Shown: positions 1-7,367 of the stretch, in pieces
Layout of the letters: each line of letters starts with the position of its first letter
Position numbering within the stretch: position 1 is the first letter of the stretch
NCBI GenBank assembly: GCA_051871275.1
Contig: JBJECR010000022.1
Location: forward strand, 1 to 20,867
Source: CAJUPY01 sp051871275
GTDB lineage: Bacteria > Bacteroidota > Bacteroidia > Bacteroidales > Muribaculaceae
Direction: 5' to 3'
DNA: 20,867 nucleotides
Position numbers and translations under genes: made by a program
The notes under the pieces: model-generated
Database searches by the model: none
Seen by the model: the letters and a program-made list of their open reading frames with translations, nothing else
Told to the model about the DNA's origin: nothing

Positions 1-17
1 ATGAAATCCCTTTTCAT
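1..17 (-). CDS. Possible first codons of a SusD-like lipoprotein gene (cut by window edge)
   Basis: Reading leftward from position 17 on the minus strand, an ATG is followed by codons for K-R-D-F before the window ends. It lies 66 bases downstream of the stop of the SusC-like gene, on the same strand, where Bacteroidales loci almost always carry the partner SusD gene. Two other ATGs closer to susC run into a stop within a few codons. Only five or six codons are visible, so no domain or lipobox can be seen. The SusD identity is inferred purely from gene order. Confidence 0.3.
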
Positions 18-83
18 TCCCTTTGGCGAAAGCCGTTCATGTCCGTTTCATATCTTCTTGAATTTAAGAATTATGGTTTAATA

Positions 84-3000
84 TTAAAAGTTTACGTTTA
101 TACCGAATGTTACATTTACAGGAATCGGGTAGCCGTAGTTCGGATTTTCCGGATCAACACCTGTAAAATCACCGCTCTTTATTGTAAGCAAGTTTTGAGC
201 GCTTATGTAAGCTCTGAGTTTCTGCATGCAAAGTTTTTCCGTAATTGATTTCGGGAAAACGTATCCAAGTTGAATATTACGCAGCTTAAGATAAGAACCA
301 TCTTCTACAAAATATGTGGAAACACGTTTTTCATTGTTAACGTCAGTTCTTGAAAGTGCAGGAATTGATGAGTTTGGATTTTGTGGAGTCCAAGCATCAA
401 GAAGTCTGTCACCCTTGTTAAGGAAACCTATATTAAGTCCGCTCCAAAGGTCTGTTTCTTTCTTAAGGTCACTTATAACATCAACGTCTTGCACACCTTG
501 CCAGAACATAGTGAAGTCCCAGTTTTTGTATTGCAGATAAACGTTCAGACCATAAGTAAATGCAGGTGTCGGATCATAAATCCATGTTTGGTCTTTTTCC
601 GTAATTCTGCCGTCACCATCAATGTCACGCCAGCGGATACGGCCTACACCGGCACCTTCCTGATATGCATGATTGTCAACTTCTTCCTGTGAACGGAAAA
701 TTCCATCTGCAATGTAACCGACCTGTGCTCCCATTGGATGTCCGATTACGCTTTCAACACCGTTTCCTCCAAAAGTACCGTTAGCAGCAACTGTTGTAGG
801 CAAAGCAGTAATTTCGTTGGTGTAAGTGGAAATATTTCCTGAGATTTCGTAGGAAAGTCCCCATGATGTATGGTCACGCCAGCCGATATTAAGTTCAAGA
901 CCGTTATTTTTCATTTCACCGGCATTTATCCACTGTGTAGTTCCCTCACCCATTGCGGCAATACCTACCATCTGAACAAGTATATCTGTCGTCTTTTTGT
1001 TATACCAGTCAAGAGAACCGTAAAGTCTGTTTTGCATAAATCCAAAGTCAACACCCACGTTAAACTGAGTTGTTGTTTCCCATTTGATATCCGGGTTACC
1101 GATTTGGTTGCGTTTAAAACCGGACTGGAGATTAGAACCTCCATTTGTTCCTGCAATATCGTATGATGTGCCGTAGCCACCACCGCCCCATACGTCTCCT
1201 GAATACTGAGGAACGTATATTGAATATCTTGCCACGTTTGAAATTTCCTGGTTACCTGTCTGACCCCAAGAAGCACGTGGTTTGAGCTCGCTAATCCAAA
1301 GAATATCTTTCATAAATTCCTCATTGTTCATTCTCCAACCAAGAGAAACAGACGGGAATGTTGCATAGCGGTTGTTTTTACCGAAACGTGAAGAGCCGTC
1401 ATGGCGTACTGTCACACTTGCAAGGTATCTTGAATCGTATGTGTAGTTTAATTTACCAAAGAATGAAACGAGAGAGTAGCCTTCTGCAGAACCGTATGCC
1501 ATTGCTGTGCCTGTACCTGCATCAGGCCACATATAGTCCGGATTAAGAATAGAGAAATCTTCTTTATAGCCGGAGAACCATTCGGAATCTTCACGGATAA
1601 GCTCCATACCTGCAAGAGCATCAATATGGTTTTTGCCAAAATCTTTATTGTATGAAGCAACTGCGTTCCACATCCAGCGTGTCCAGTGTTCTTGCTTGGC
1701 TTCTACGGCATTTGTAGCATTCGCCATAGTGCCTTCTGTGATAGGATAAGTAAAAATACGCTGTTTTTTCTGTGAATAGTCAAGACCGAATGTTGTCTTT
1801 ACACTAAGTCCTTTTCCTAAATCAAGATTTGCATAAACGTCACCAAACATTCTCCAGTATGTGTATCTGTTATCTCTGTTACGATAAAGTCTGGCAAGCG
1901 GATTTTCACGATCCGGATAACCTCCTACAGGACCTGCAAATTCACCGGATTCCGTATAAACCGGAAGCGACGGGTTAAACTGCAAAACGTTTTGCATAAA
2001 TCCACCCGGTGCTTGAACTTCTGTTGTGCGGTTGAGAGTGAAATGTTCACCTATTGTAAGGCGATTTTCAATAGGTTTGTATTCAGTGTTCATACGTGCG
2101 GAAATACGGTCAAAATCAGAATATTTAATAATACCGAGATTTTTATAATAACCCAGAGAAAAGAAAGAAGAAGTTTTATCCGTGCTTCCGGAAACGGAGA
2201 AATTATAGTTTTGGATAATACCGGTGCGAGTTGTTTCATCAAACCAGTCTGTATCACCTGCAGGTGTAGTATTGTTTGAATCAAGGTATTTAGACATTGA
2301 AATATTGTTCAAAACAGGATTGCCGTTAGCATCATATCCCCAATTGAAGTGATAGCCAAGGGCATTTGTGTTCGGATCTTGACCGTCATTAACGTATGCT
2401 TGCCACATTGCCTGTCCGTATTCCTCTGCATTAAGAACATTCATGCGATTTGCATAGAAGGATGCCGCTACAGATGCATCAAAATTTACTCGTAAGTCTT
2501 TCCCTTTTTTAGTGGTGATGATAATCACACCGTTTGCAGCACGAGAACCGTATATGGAAGCGGATGCAGCATCTTTCAGAATTTGGATAGACTCTATGTC
2601 GTTTCCGTTGAGTTCGTGCATACCGGATTTTGTTGGCACACCGTCTATAATATAAAGAGGGTCATTGTTGTTTAGAGTACCAACACCACGGATTCTCACT
2701 GTGGAAGCACCGCTTGGGTTACCGTCTGCCGTGATATTCATACCCGGTACTCTACCTTGAAGTGCTTTGATAGGGTTGTTTTCATTTTGCTTTGCAAGTT
2801 CGTCAACATTTACCGTTGAGATAGCTCCGGTCACATCTGCTTTTTTTTGCGTGGAGTAACCAACTACTATTACTTCGTCAAGTAGCGCTGAATTTTCCTC
2901 AAGCAAAATGTTCATAGTATCAGCAGCCGGTAATGTCTGCGATTTATAACCAATGTAAGACACGGTTATACTTGAACCTTTGGGTACGGTAAGTGTAAAA

Positions 3001-3179
3001 TTTCCGTCAAGGTCTGTAGATGTTCCTATAGCACCTTGAACATTCGCAATGACACCGGCACCAATCAGTGGCTCCTGGTCCACGGCGGATAACACCGTTC
3101 CATGCACTGTAATGTCCTGTGCCTGTACTGCAATTGCTATCAAAAAAAGCAATAGTGTACTTAGAATGGATTTTTTCAT
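84..3179 (-). CDS. SusC-like TonB-dependent outer-membrane transporter (probable fructan importer)
   Basis: A 1031-residue protein of normal SusC length. Residues 1-20 are a signal peptide ending VQA before QDIT. Residues 22-98 form the carboxypeptidase-D-regulatory-like N-terminal extension found in SusC proteins. The sequence DEVIVVGY at 101-108 is the TonB-box region, followed by a plug domain (about 110-225, with the motif ALQGRVPGMNI) and a long beta-barrel ending in an aromatic residue (NVNF). The start at 3179 (MKKSIL) is preferred over an in-frame ATG 45 bases upstream because it begins the signal peptide and because the upstream ATG would lie before or within the -7 box at 3222-3229. 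These proteins import oligosaccharides in a TonB-dependent way with a SusD lid. Fructan as substrate is inferred from the nearby GH32 enzyme, fructokinase and sugar-binding regulator, not from this sequence. Confidence 0.93.
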   Translation of the reverse strand: MKKSILSTLLLFLIAIAVQAQDITVHGTVLSAVDQEPLIGAGVIANVQGAIGTSTDLDGNFTLTVPKGSSITVSYIGYKSQTLPAADTMNILLEENSALLDEVIVVGYSTQKKADVTGAISTVNVDELAKQNENNPIKALQGRVPGMNITADGNPSGASTVRIRGVGTLNNNDPLYIIDGVPTKSGMHELNGNDIESIQILKDAASASIYGSRAANGVIIITTKKGKDLRVNFDASVAASFYANRMNVLNAEEYGQAMWQAYVNDGQDPNTNALGYHFNWGYDANGNPVLNNISMSKYLDSNNTTPAGDTDWFDETTRTGIIQNYNFSVSGSTDKTSSFFSLGYYKNLGIIKYSDFDRISARMNTEYKPIENRLTIGEHFTLNRTTEVQAPGGFMQNVLQFNPSLPVYTESGEFAGPVGGYPDRENPLARLYRNRDNRYTYWRMFGDVYANLDLGKGLSVKTTFGLDYSQKKQRIFTYPITEGTMANATNAVEAKQEHWTRWMWNAVASYNKDFGKNHIDALAGMELIREDSEWFSGYKEDFSILNPDYMWPDAGTGTAMAYGSAEGYSLVSFFGKLNYTYDSRYLASVTVRHDGSSRFGKNNRYATFPSVSLGWRMNNEEFMKDILWISELKPRASWGQTGNQEISNVARYSIYVPQYSGDVWGGGGYGTSYDIAGTNGGSNLQSGFKRNQIGNPDIKWETTTQFNVGVDFGFMQNRLYGSLDWYNKKTTDILVQMVGIAAMGEGTTQWINAGEMKNNGLELNIGWRDHTSWGLSYEISGNISTYTNEITALPTTVAANGTFGGNGVESVIGHPMGAQVGYIADGIFRSQEEVDNHAYQEGAGVGRIRWRDIDGDGRITEKDQTWIYDPTPAFTYGLNVYLQYKNWDFTMFWQGVQDVDVISDLKKETDLWSGLNIGFLNKGDRLLDAWTPQNPNSSIPALSRTDVNNEKRVSTYFVEDGSYLKLRNIQLGYVFPKSITEKLCMQKLRAYISAQNLLTIKSGDFTGVDPENPNYGYPIPVNVTFGINVNF

Positions 3180-3221
3180 GTTGTATTTGTTTTGGTTAAG
3201 GATTAATTGAATTTTCTGCCA

Positions 3222-3252
3222 CAAAATTACCTCCTTAAATATGTATTACATA
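3222..3252 (-). promoter_or_regulatory. Promoter of the SusC-like gene
   Basis: On the minus strand, TAATTTTG (3229 to 3222) matches the Bacteroidota -7 box TAnnTTTG. Nineteen bases upstream is TATG (3252 to 3249) where the consensus -33 element is TTTG. The imperfect -33 would fit a promoter that needs an activator. The leader to the ATG is about 35-40 nt. Confidence 0.55.
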
Positions 3253-3279
3253 TAAATGATGTTGCAGACAATATAAATA

Positions 3280-3317
3280 TTGATGCAAAACACGATTTGT
3301 GATATTCTTTGCATCAA
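3280..3317. promoter_or_regulatory. Candidate operator: perfect 10-bp inverted repeat upstream of susC
   Basis: TTGATGCAAA (3280-3289) is repeated exactly in inverted orientation as TTTGCATCAA (3308-3317), with 18 bases between. Its core GATGCA-N22-TGCATC is matched by GGTGCA-N22-TGCACC upstream of the GH32 operon. No T-run follows it on either strand, so it does not look like a terminator. It is centred about 69 bp upstream of the susC -7 box, a usual place for an activator site. Binding by the neighbouring hybrid two-component regulator is inferred. Confidence 0.5.
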
Positions 3318-3368
3318 AATTTATAGATTTCGCCGGTATTGAAATAACTTTTGTGGCATTTTTATGGT

Positions 3369-3414
3369 AAAAAAAAGTGCCTATACACATATTTTATATG
3401 TAGTACAAGCACTT
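3369..3414 (-). terminator. Intrinsic terminator of the hybrid regulator gene
   Basis: On the minus strand, AAGTGC (3414 to 3409) pairs with GCACTT (3380 to 3375). Further pairing between TACATAT and ATATGTG lies inside. Eight consecutive T residues follow (complement of the A-run 3369-3376). It lies about 30 bases past the regulator's stop codon. Confidence 0.7.
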
Positions 3415-3441
3415 TGTTTGTATTTGTAATTAAACAATTGA

Positions 3442-6156
3442 TTATTTTCCTTCTCTTGTTTCCGAGGGTGTTTCACCGAACGACTCTCGGTAGCACTTGG
3501 TGAAATATGCCGGTGATGAGAAACCGATTTCGTATGCTATTTCACTCACGGTTTTGTCTGTTGTCATAATCAGAGTTCTGCCTTCCTTGAGCCTGATGTT
3601 GCGGATTAGTTCCACAGGGGAATAATTCGTAAGAGCTTTTATCTTGCGGTAAAACTGTGAACGCTCAAGTCCCATTTTGGAAGCCATAGCATCTACGTTT
3701 ATATCGGGATTTCCCATTTCCGGTTTGAATATATCCAAGAAACGATTGTAGAAATCATTGTCTATATCTGATTTTGGCAACGGTTTTCGTTCATCAGCCT
3801 CTTTAGCGGCAGGTGTTTTGTGCCAAAGGTCTTTAATTCTTTTTCTGTTTTCTATCAAACTTGCACACCTTGATAACAACACTGCACTATTAAACGGCTT
3901 CGCAACATAGCCGTCACAACCGGAATCGTAGCACTGCACTCGCTGCTCGTCCATAGTGCAAGCGGTGAGCATAAGTACCGGTATGTGTGACGTTGAAACC
4001 TCATTTTTTATCCTCTTGCAACACTCCAAACCGTCTATTCCCGGCATCATCACGTCACAAATTATCAAATCCGGAACGTATTTCACGGCTTTCTTTATTC
4101 CTTCTTTTCCTCCGGATGCCGTTATCACGTTATATTTGTCGCTGAGAAGTGATGAAACAAGAATCTGAATGTCTTTATTGTCGTCTATCATCAGCACAAG
4201 GGGACACTGTTCGTCAAAAGCAACCTCTGTTTCTATCAAGTCCAGTTCCGTTTCAACGTTTTCTATTATATCCGTTTTATACGTATTTTCCGGTGCTTCC
4301 GCATCTCTTTCAATAGGCAGGACAACCGTAAACACAGAGCCTTTGCCAATCTCGCTTTGGACAGTAATGTCACCGCCATGAAGTTCAACAAATGCCTTGC
4401 AGAGTGTTAATCCTATGCCTGAACCATTCGGGTGCACCTTATCTACTTGATAGAATCGCTCGAATATGCTACCCAAATCTCGTTCTTCAATACCCATTCC
4501 GGTATCGGATACGGTGAATGTCAGATTATTTTCATCTGCAAAATATGTCACGGTGATTTTGCCATTCGGCTGAGTGTATTTTATGGCATTTGAAAGCAGA
4601 TTAAAAAATACTCGCTCTATTTTTTCAACGTCTATCGATAATAGAATATTCTTATTGTCCGGTTCAACAAGTTTGATATCTATATCTCTCTTGTGTGCCA
4701 CAGTATAGAAAGACTCAAGCCAGTCTTTAACAGCCTTACTGAAATCCACGTCCGTGCGGCGCAGTTCAAGTTTCCCGTTTTCGTATTTTCTAAAGTCAAG
4801 AATTTGATTTATAAGACGTTGCAAAATTTTCACATTCTTGTTTGCAATTCTCATAAGAGCCGTTTGCTGCTCCGTGAGGTTTGATGCGGATGCAAGTTGA
4901 GAAACAGGTTCGGCAATGAGTGTAAGCGGAGTGCGTAAATCGTGTGAAACGTTTGTGAAAAACACAAGCTTGGACTGTGTGGCTTCTTCAAGTTTTTCAT
5001 TAAGTTTCTTCTGCGTATCTCTCTGTTCTTCAAGGAGTTTGTTTTTCTTAAGTAAAACAGCCTGATGTCTGCGGTGCTGCCAGTAGTTTCTCAAAATAAG
5101 GAAAATGACACCGCAAAGGAGCACAATAATTGCTATACTGGAATAGAAAAGCATAGTTTGTGACGAATGTTGCTTCCAATAACTGTCTATTTTCTGCTTC
5201 AAAATAACCATTTTACCTGTTTCTGCACGAACAGCCTCGTCTTGGAGAAGCAAAATATCTGCATTGCTGGAATCCACGGCAGACGATGAAGGAATCTGCA
5301 CTTCTCTGTCGTATTCGTAGCCTTTAAGAATTGCCAATGCAGTTTGAATTAAGCGGTAACCTTCCGTAGGATAAAGGAATGTGGCATCTATCACCCCGTT
5401 TGCCACTGCTTTTATCCCTACTTCCGGTGCTGCGTCAATACCAATAATTTTTATCTCGTCACGCCCATATTTTTTTGCAACAGTTGATGCTCCGATAGCC
5501 ATACGGTCGTTGTGGGCATAGATTAAATCCACGTCATCGTAAATAGCAAGCAATGAATCTGTTACCCTCACCGCATCTTCTTCTTTCCAGTCTCCGGGAA
5601 CAGTTGCGATAATCTTGCCGCCGTGCTTTAAAAATTCTTCATTAAAACCTTTATGTCTTTCATCGGCTGGTGTAGAGCCTTCAAGTCCGTAAATCTCCAG
5701 AGCCTTTGCTCCTTTGCCGCAAAGATGATACGCATAGTCTGCCGCTGAGCGTCCAAGTCCCTCATTATCAACACTTATTCGTGCCGTATATGTATCTCCT
5801 ATGATATTGCGGTCAAAAATAATCACCGGGATTCCCTTCTCATAAACCTCTTTTACAATAGGTGTGAGTTCTGCCGCCTCATTAGGTGCAATTATCACGA
5901 TATTAAAATCATTTTCCACAAAATACTTTATGTCCGCAATCTGCTTTTCATTGCTGTCGTCTGCAGAACGAATCTCCACAATGGCATCTTCGTGGTACAT
6001 TATCTCACGATTTATTTCCTCGTTCATCTTTGCACGCCAGTCATCTTGGCTACATTGCGAAACACCTATCTTATATACGTTGTCTTGCGTGCATGCACAT
6101 AGGACAAAAGTAATAAAAAATAGTATATATGTTTTTAATTGAAAACAGTATTTCAT
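3442..6156 (-). CDS. Hybrid two-component system sensor/regulator with periplasmic sugar-binding domain (fructan/fructose type)
   Basis: A 904-residue one-protein signalling system. Residues 1-22 are a hydrophobic signal ending LCAC, which could be a lipobox. Residues about 28-315 are a LacI/RbsB-type periplasmic binding fold. A membrane segment lies at 335-356, followed by a short coiled linker. The HisKA domain carries H405 in VSHDLRTP. The ATPase domain has N523 (NLLSNA), DTGMGI from 551 and GSGIGL from 578. A receiver domain has phosphoacceptor D701 (CDVMMPG) and K753. An AraC-type helix-turn-helix domain fills about 815-904. This layout, with a single sugar-binding sensor instead of beta-propeller repeats, is that of the Bacteroides thetaiotaomicron fructan regulator BT1754, known to bind fructose. 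The start at 6156 is chosen because it begins the signal sequence; the longer reading frame, 50 codons upstream, would run through the promoter. Regulation of the surrounding susC and GH32 genes is inferred from context. Confidence 0.93.
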   Translation of the reverse strand: MKYCFQLKTYILFFITFVLCACTQDNVYKIGVSQCSQDDWRAKMNEEINREIMYHEDAIVEIRSADDSNEKQIADIKYFVENDFNIVIIAPNEAAELTPIVKEVYEKGIPVIIFDRNIIGDTYTARISVDNEGLGRSAADYAYHLCGKGAKALEIYGLEGSTPADERHKGFNEEFLKHGGKIIATVPGDWKEEDAVRVTDSLLAIYDDVDLIYAHNDRMAIGASTVAKKYGRDEIKIIGIDAAPEVGIKAVANGVIDATFLYPTEGYRLIQTALAILKGYEYDREVQIPSSSAVDSSNADILLLQDEAVRAETGKMVILKQKIDSYWKQHSSQTMLFYSSIAIIVLLCGVIFLILRNYWQHRRHQAVLLKKNKLLEEQRDTQKKLNEKLEEATQSKLVFFTNVSHDLRTPLTLIAEPVSQLASASNLTEQQTALMRIANKNVKILQRLINQILDFRKYENGKLELRRTDVDFSKAVKDWLESFYTVAHKRDIDIKLVEPDNKNILLSIDVEKIERVFFNLLSNAIKYTQPNGKITVTYFADENNLTFTVSDTGMGIEERDLGSIFERFYQVDKVHPNGSGIGLTLCKAFVELHGGDITVQSEIGKGSVFTVVLPIERDAEAPENTYKTDIIENVETELDLIETEVAFDEQCPLVLMIDDNKDIQILVSSLLSDKYNVITASGGKEGIKKAVKYVPDLIICDVMMPGIDGLECCKRIKNEVSTSHIPVLMLTACTMDEQRVQCYDSGCDGYVAKPFNSAVLLSRCASLIENRKRIKDLWHKTPAAKEADERKPLPKSDIDNDFYNRFLDIFKPEMGNPDINVDAMASKMGLERSQFYRKIKALTNYSPVELIRNIRLKEGRTLIMTTDKTVSEIAYEIGFSSPAYFTKCYRESFGETPSETREGK

Positions 6157-6205
6157 GGAGGTCGTTATTGGTATGGATTTTGGTCTTGATATTAGAAATT
6201 CAATG

Positions 6206-6235
6206 CAAAAGTAATAATATTTTCTTAAATCCAAA
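6206..6235 (-). promoter_or_regulatory. Promoter of the hybrid regulator gene
   Basis: On the minus strand, TTTG (6235 to 6232), an 18-base spacer and TACTTTTG (6213 to 6206) match the Bacteroidota TTTG / TAnnTTTG promoter. Unlike the susC and GH32 promoters it has an intact -33 element, as expected for a sensor that must be present before induction. The leader is about 45 nt. Confidence 0.6.
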
Positions 6236-6395
6236 TCATTTGCAATGTTTTTTCCTTTTTTACGAAATAGTTGGCACATTTCTCCACACATATTCGTTTT
6301 TGACAATTTTCGCAGTAATTTGGACTAATCATTTCTTGAACTTTTCACCCAAAACTGTATTATTACAGGAAAACACACCTTGATTAAATTACTTT

Positions 6396-7199
6396 ATGAG
6401 AGATTTTTACACAAAAGGCATTATATATATTATCATATCACTTATATCTCTAAATTGCACCGCTATAACAATGCCGGATTCTTGCATTGTTACACAGGAC
6501 TCTTTGTGCCATATTGATAATAATGTAAAAAAAATAATAGACACTTCTATATATTCCAAGCCCTACTCTTTTACGGAATATTCTCCGGATTGGCACAGGC
6601 TATGGGTAAACACAGCCACCCTTGGTGCGGCATACGTTGGAACACTTCTTGTGCTGGAATGTCTGCCGGAAGATGCTACTTCGTGGAATCGTGCCGAGTT
6701 GCAAGACGTTCCGCTTTTCAAACGCTGGCATAATCACGTCATAAAACGAGGACCGGAATGGGACCACGACCACTTTGTGTTCAACTATATTCTCCACCCA
6801 TACGCCGGTGCAGTCTATTATATGGCAGCCAGAAGCAGCGGTTTTAATGCCGCCCGTTCGTTGCTTTATTGCACACTTGTCTCCACAATAGGTTGGGAAT
6901 TCGGTATTGAAGCTTTCATGGAACGCCCTTCTATCCAAGACCTTTTCGTTACACCTCTCGCAGGAAGTGTGCTGGGAGAATGTTTTTATATGGTAAAAAG
7001 AAACATAGTGAACAACGGCTACACCCTTTGCAACTCAAAATTTCTCGGCAACCTCGTGGTTTTCCTCATTGACCCTATAAATGAAGTTGTAGGACTGTTT
7101 TACAAACCACATTGCCCGGAAAGAAAAAGAGTAACTTGCAATTCTTCACTCGCTCTTGTTGGAAACAACATCGGTTTTGCGGTAAATATCACGTTTTGA
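6396..7199 (+). CDS. DUF3943 domain membrane-associated protein
   Basis: A 267-residue protein with a hydrophobic N-terminus (about residues 8-24) that acts as a signal or anchor. The central part contains the series typical of DUF3943: WDHDHFVFNYILHPYAG, then YYMAARSSG, then GWEFGIEAFMERPSIQDL and TPLAGSVLGE. The conserved His, Asp, Glu and Pro residues in that block suggest a compact membrane-embedded fold. The function of the family is not known to me. It is divergent from the regulator and precedes the GH32 operon, and a stem-loop with a T-run lies 33 bases after its stop, so it may be its own transcription unit. No clear TAnnTTTG box was found upstream. A link to fructan use rests only on position. 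Confidence 0.82.
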   Translation: MRDFYTKGIIYIIISLISLNCTAITMPDSCIVTQDSLCHIDNNVKKIIDTSIYSKPYSFTEYSPDWHRLWVNTATLGAAYVGTLLVLECLPEDATSWNRAELQDVPLFKRWHNHVIKRGPEWDHDHFVFNYILHPYAGAVYYMAARSSGFNAARSLLYCTLVSTIGWEFGIEAFMERPSIQDLFVTPLAGSVLGECFYMVKRNIVNNGYTLCNSKFLGNLVVFLIDPINEVVGLFYKPHCPERKRVTCNSSLALVGNNIGFAVNITF

Positions 7200-7232
7200 C
7201 GTTATAAATTTCGTGTATTAAGCATAAAATTT

Positions 7233-7273
7233 GGTGCATCACAACATTTTTTATAGTGTATGCACCTTTTTTT
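7233..7273 (+). terminator. Stem-loop with T-run after the DUF3943 gene; also a candidate operator
   Basis: GGTGCAT (7233-7239) pairs with ATGCACC (7260-7266). The stem extends through CAC/GTG with one bulged T, and seven T residues follow. This fits an intrinsic terminator for the upstream gene. The same dyad, GGTGCA-N22-TGCACC, also matches the inverted repeat upstream of susC in half-site and spacing, and it sits about 48 bp upstream of the GH32 -7 box. It may serve both purposes; the sequence cannot decide. Confidence 0.5.
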
Positions 7274-7274
7274 A

Positions 7275-7305
7275 TATGCTATTTTATTTTTATGAATTAG
7301 TTTTG
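7275..7305 (+). promoter_or_regulatory. Promoter of the GH32-permease-fructokinase operon
   Basis: TAGTTTTG (7298-7305) matches the -7 box TAnnTTTG. TATG (7275-7278) stands 19 bases upstream at the -33 position, the same non-consensus tetramer and spacing as at the susC promoter. The leader to the GH32 ATG is about 55 nt. Confidence 0.55.
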
Positions 7306-7367
7306 CAGTGTCAAATTTGTTCACGACAAAATTTTATCAATCCTGAATCTAAAAAAATATTTATACA

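Noticed and set aside
3280..3317. Inverted repeat upstream of susC as the regulator gene's terminator
   Set aside because: The stem is AT-rich and has no T-run on the minus strand. A good terminator already exists at 3369-3414.
6157..6306. 50-codon N-terminal extension of the hybrid regulator
   Set aside because: It would put the start codon upstream of the -33 and -7 boxes and bury the signal sequence inside the protein.
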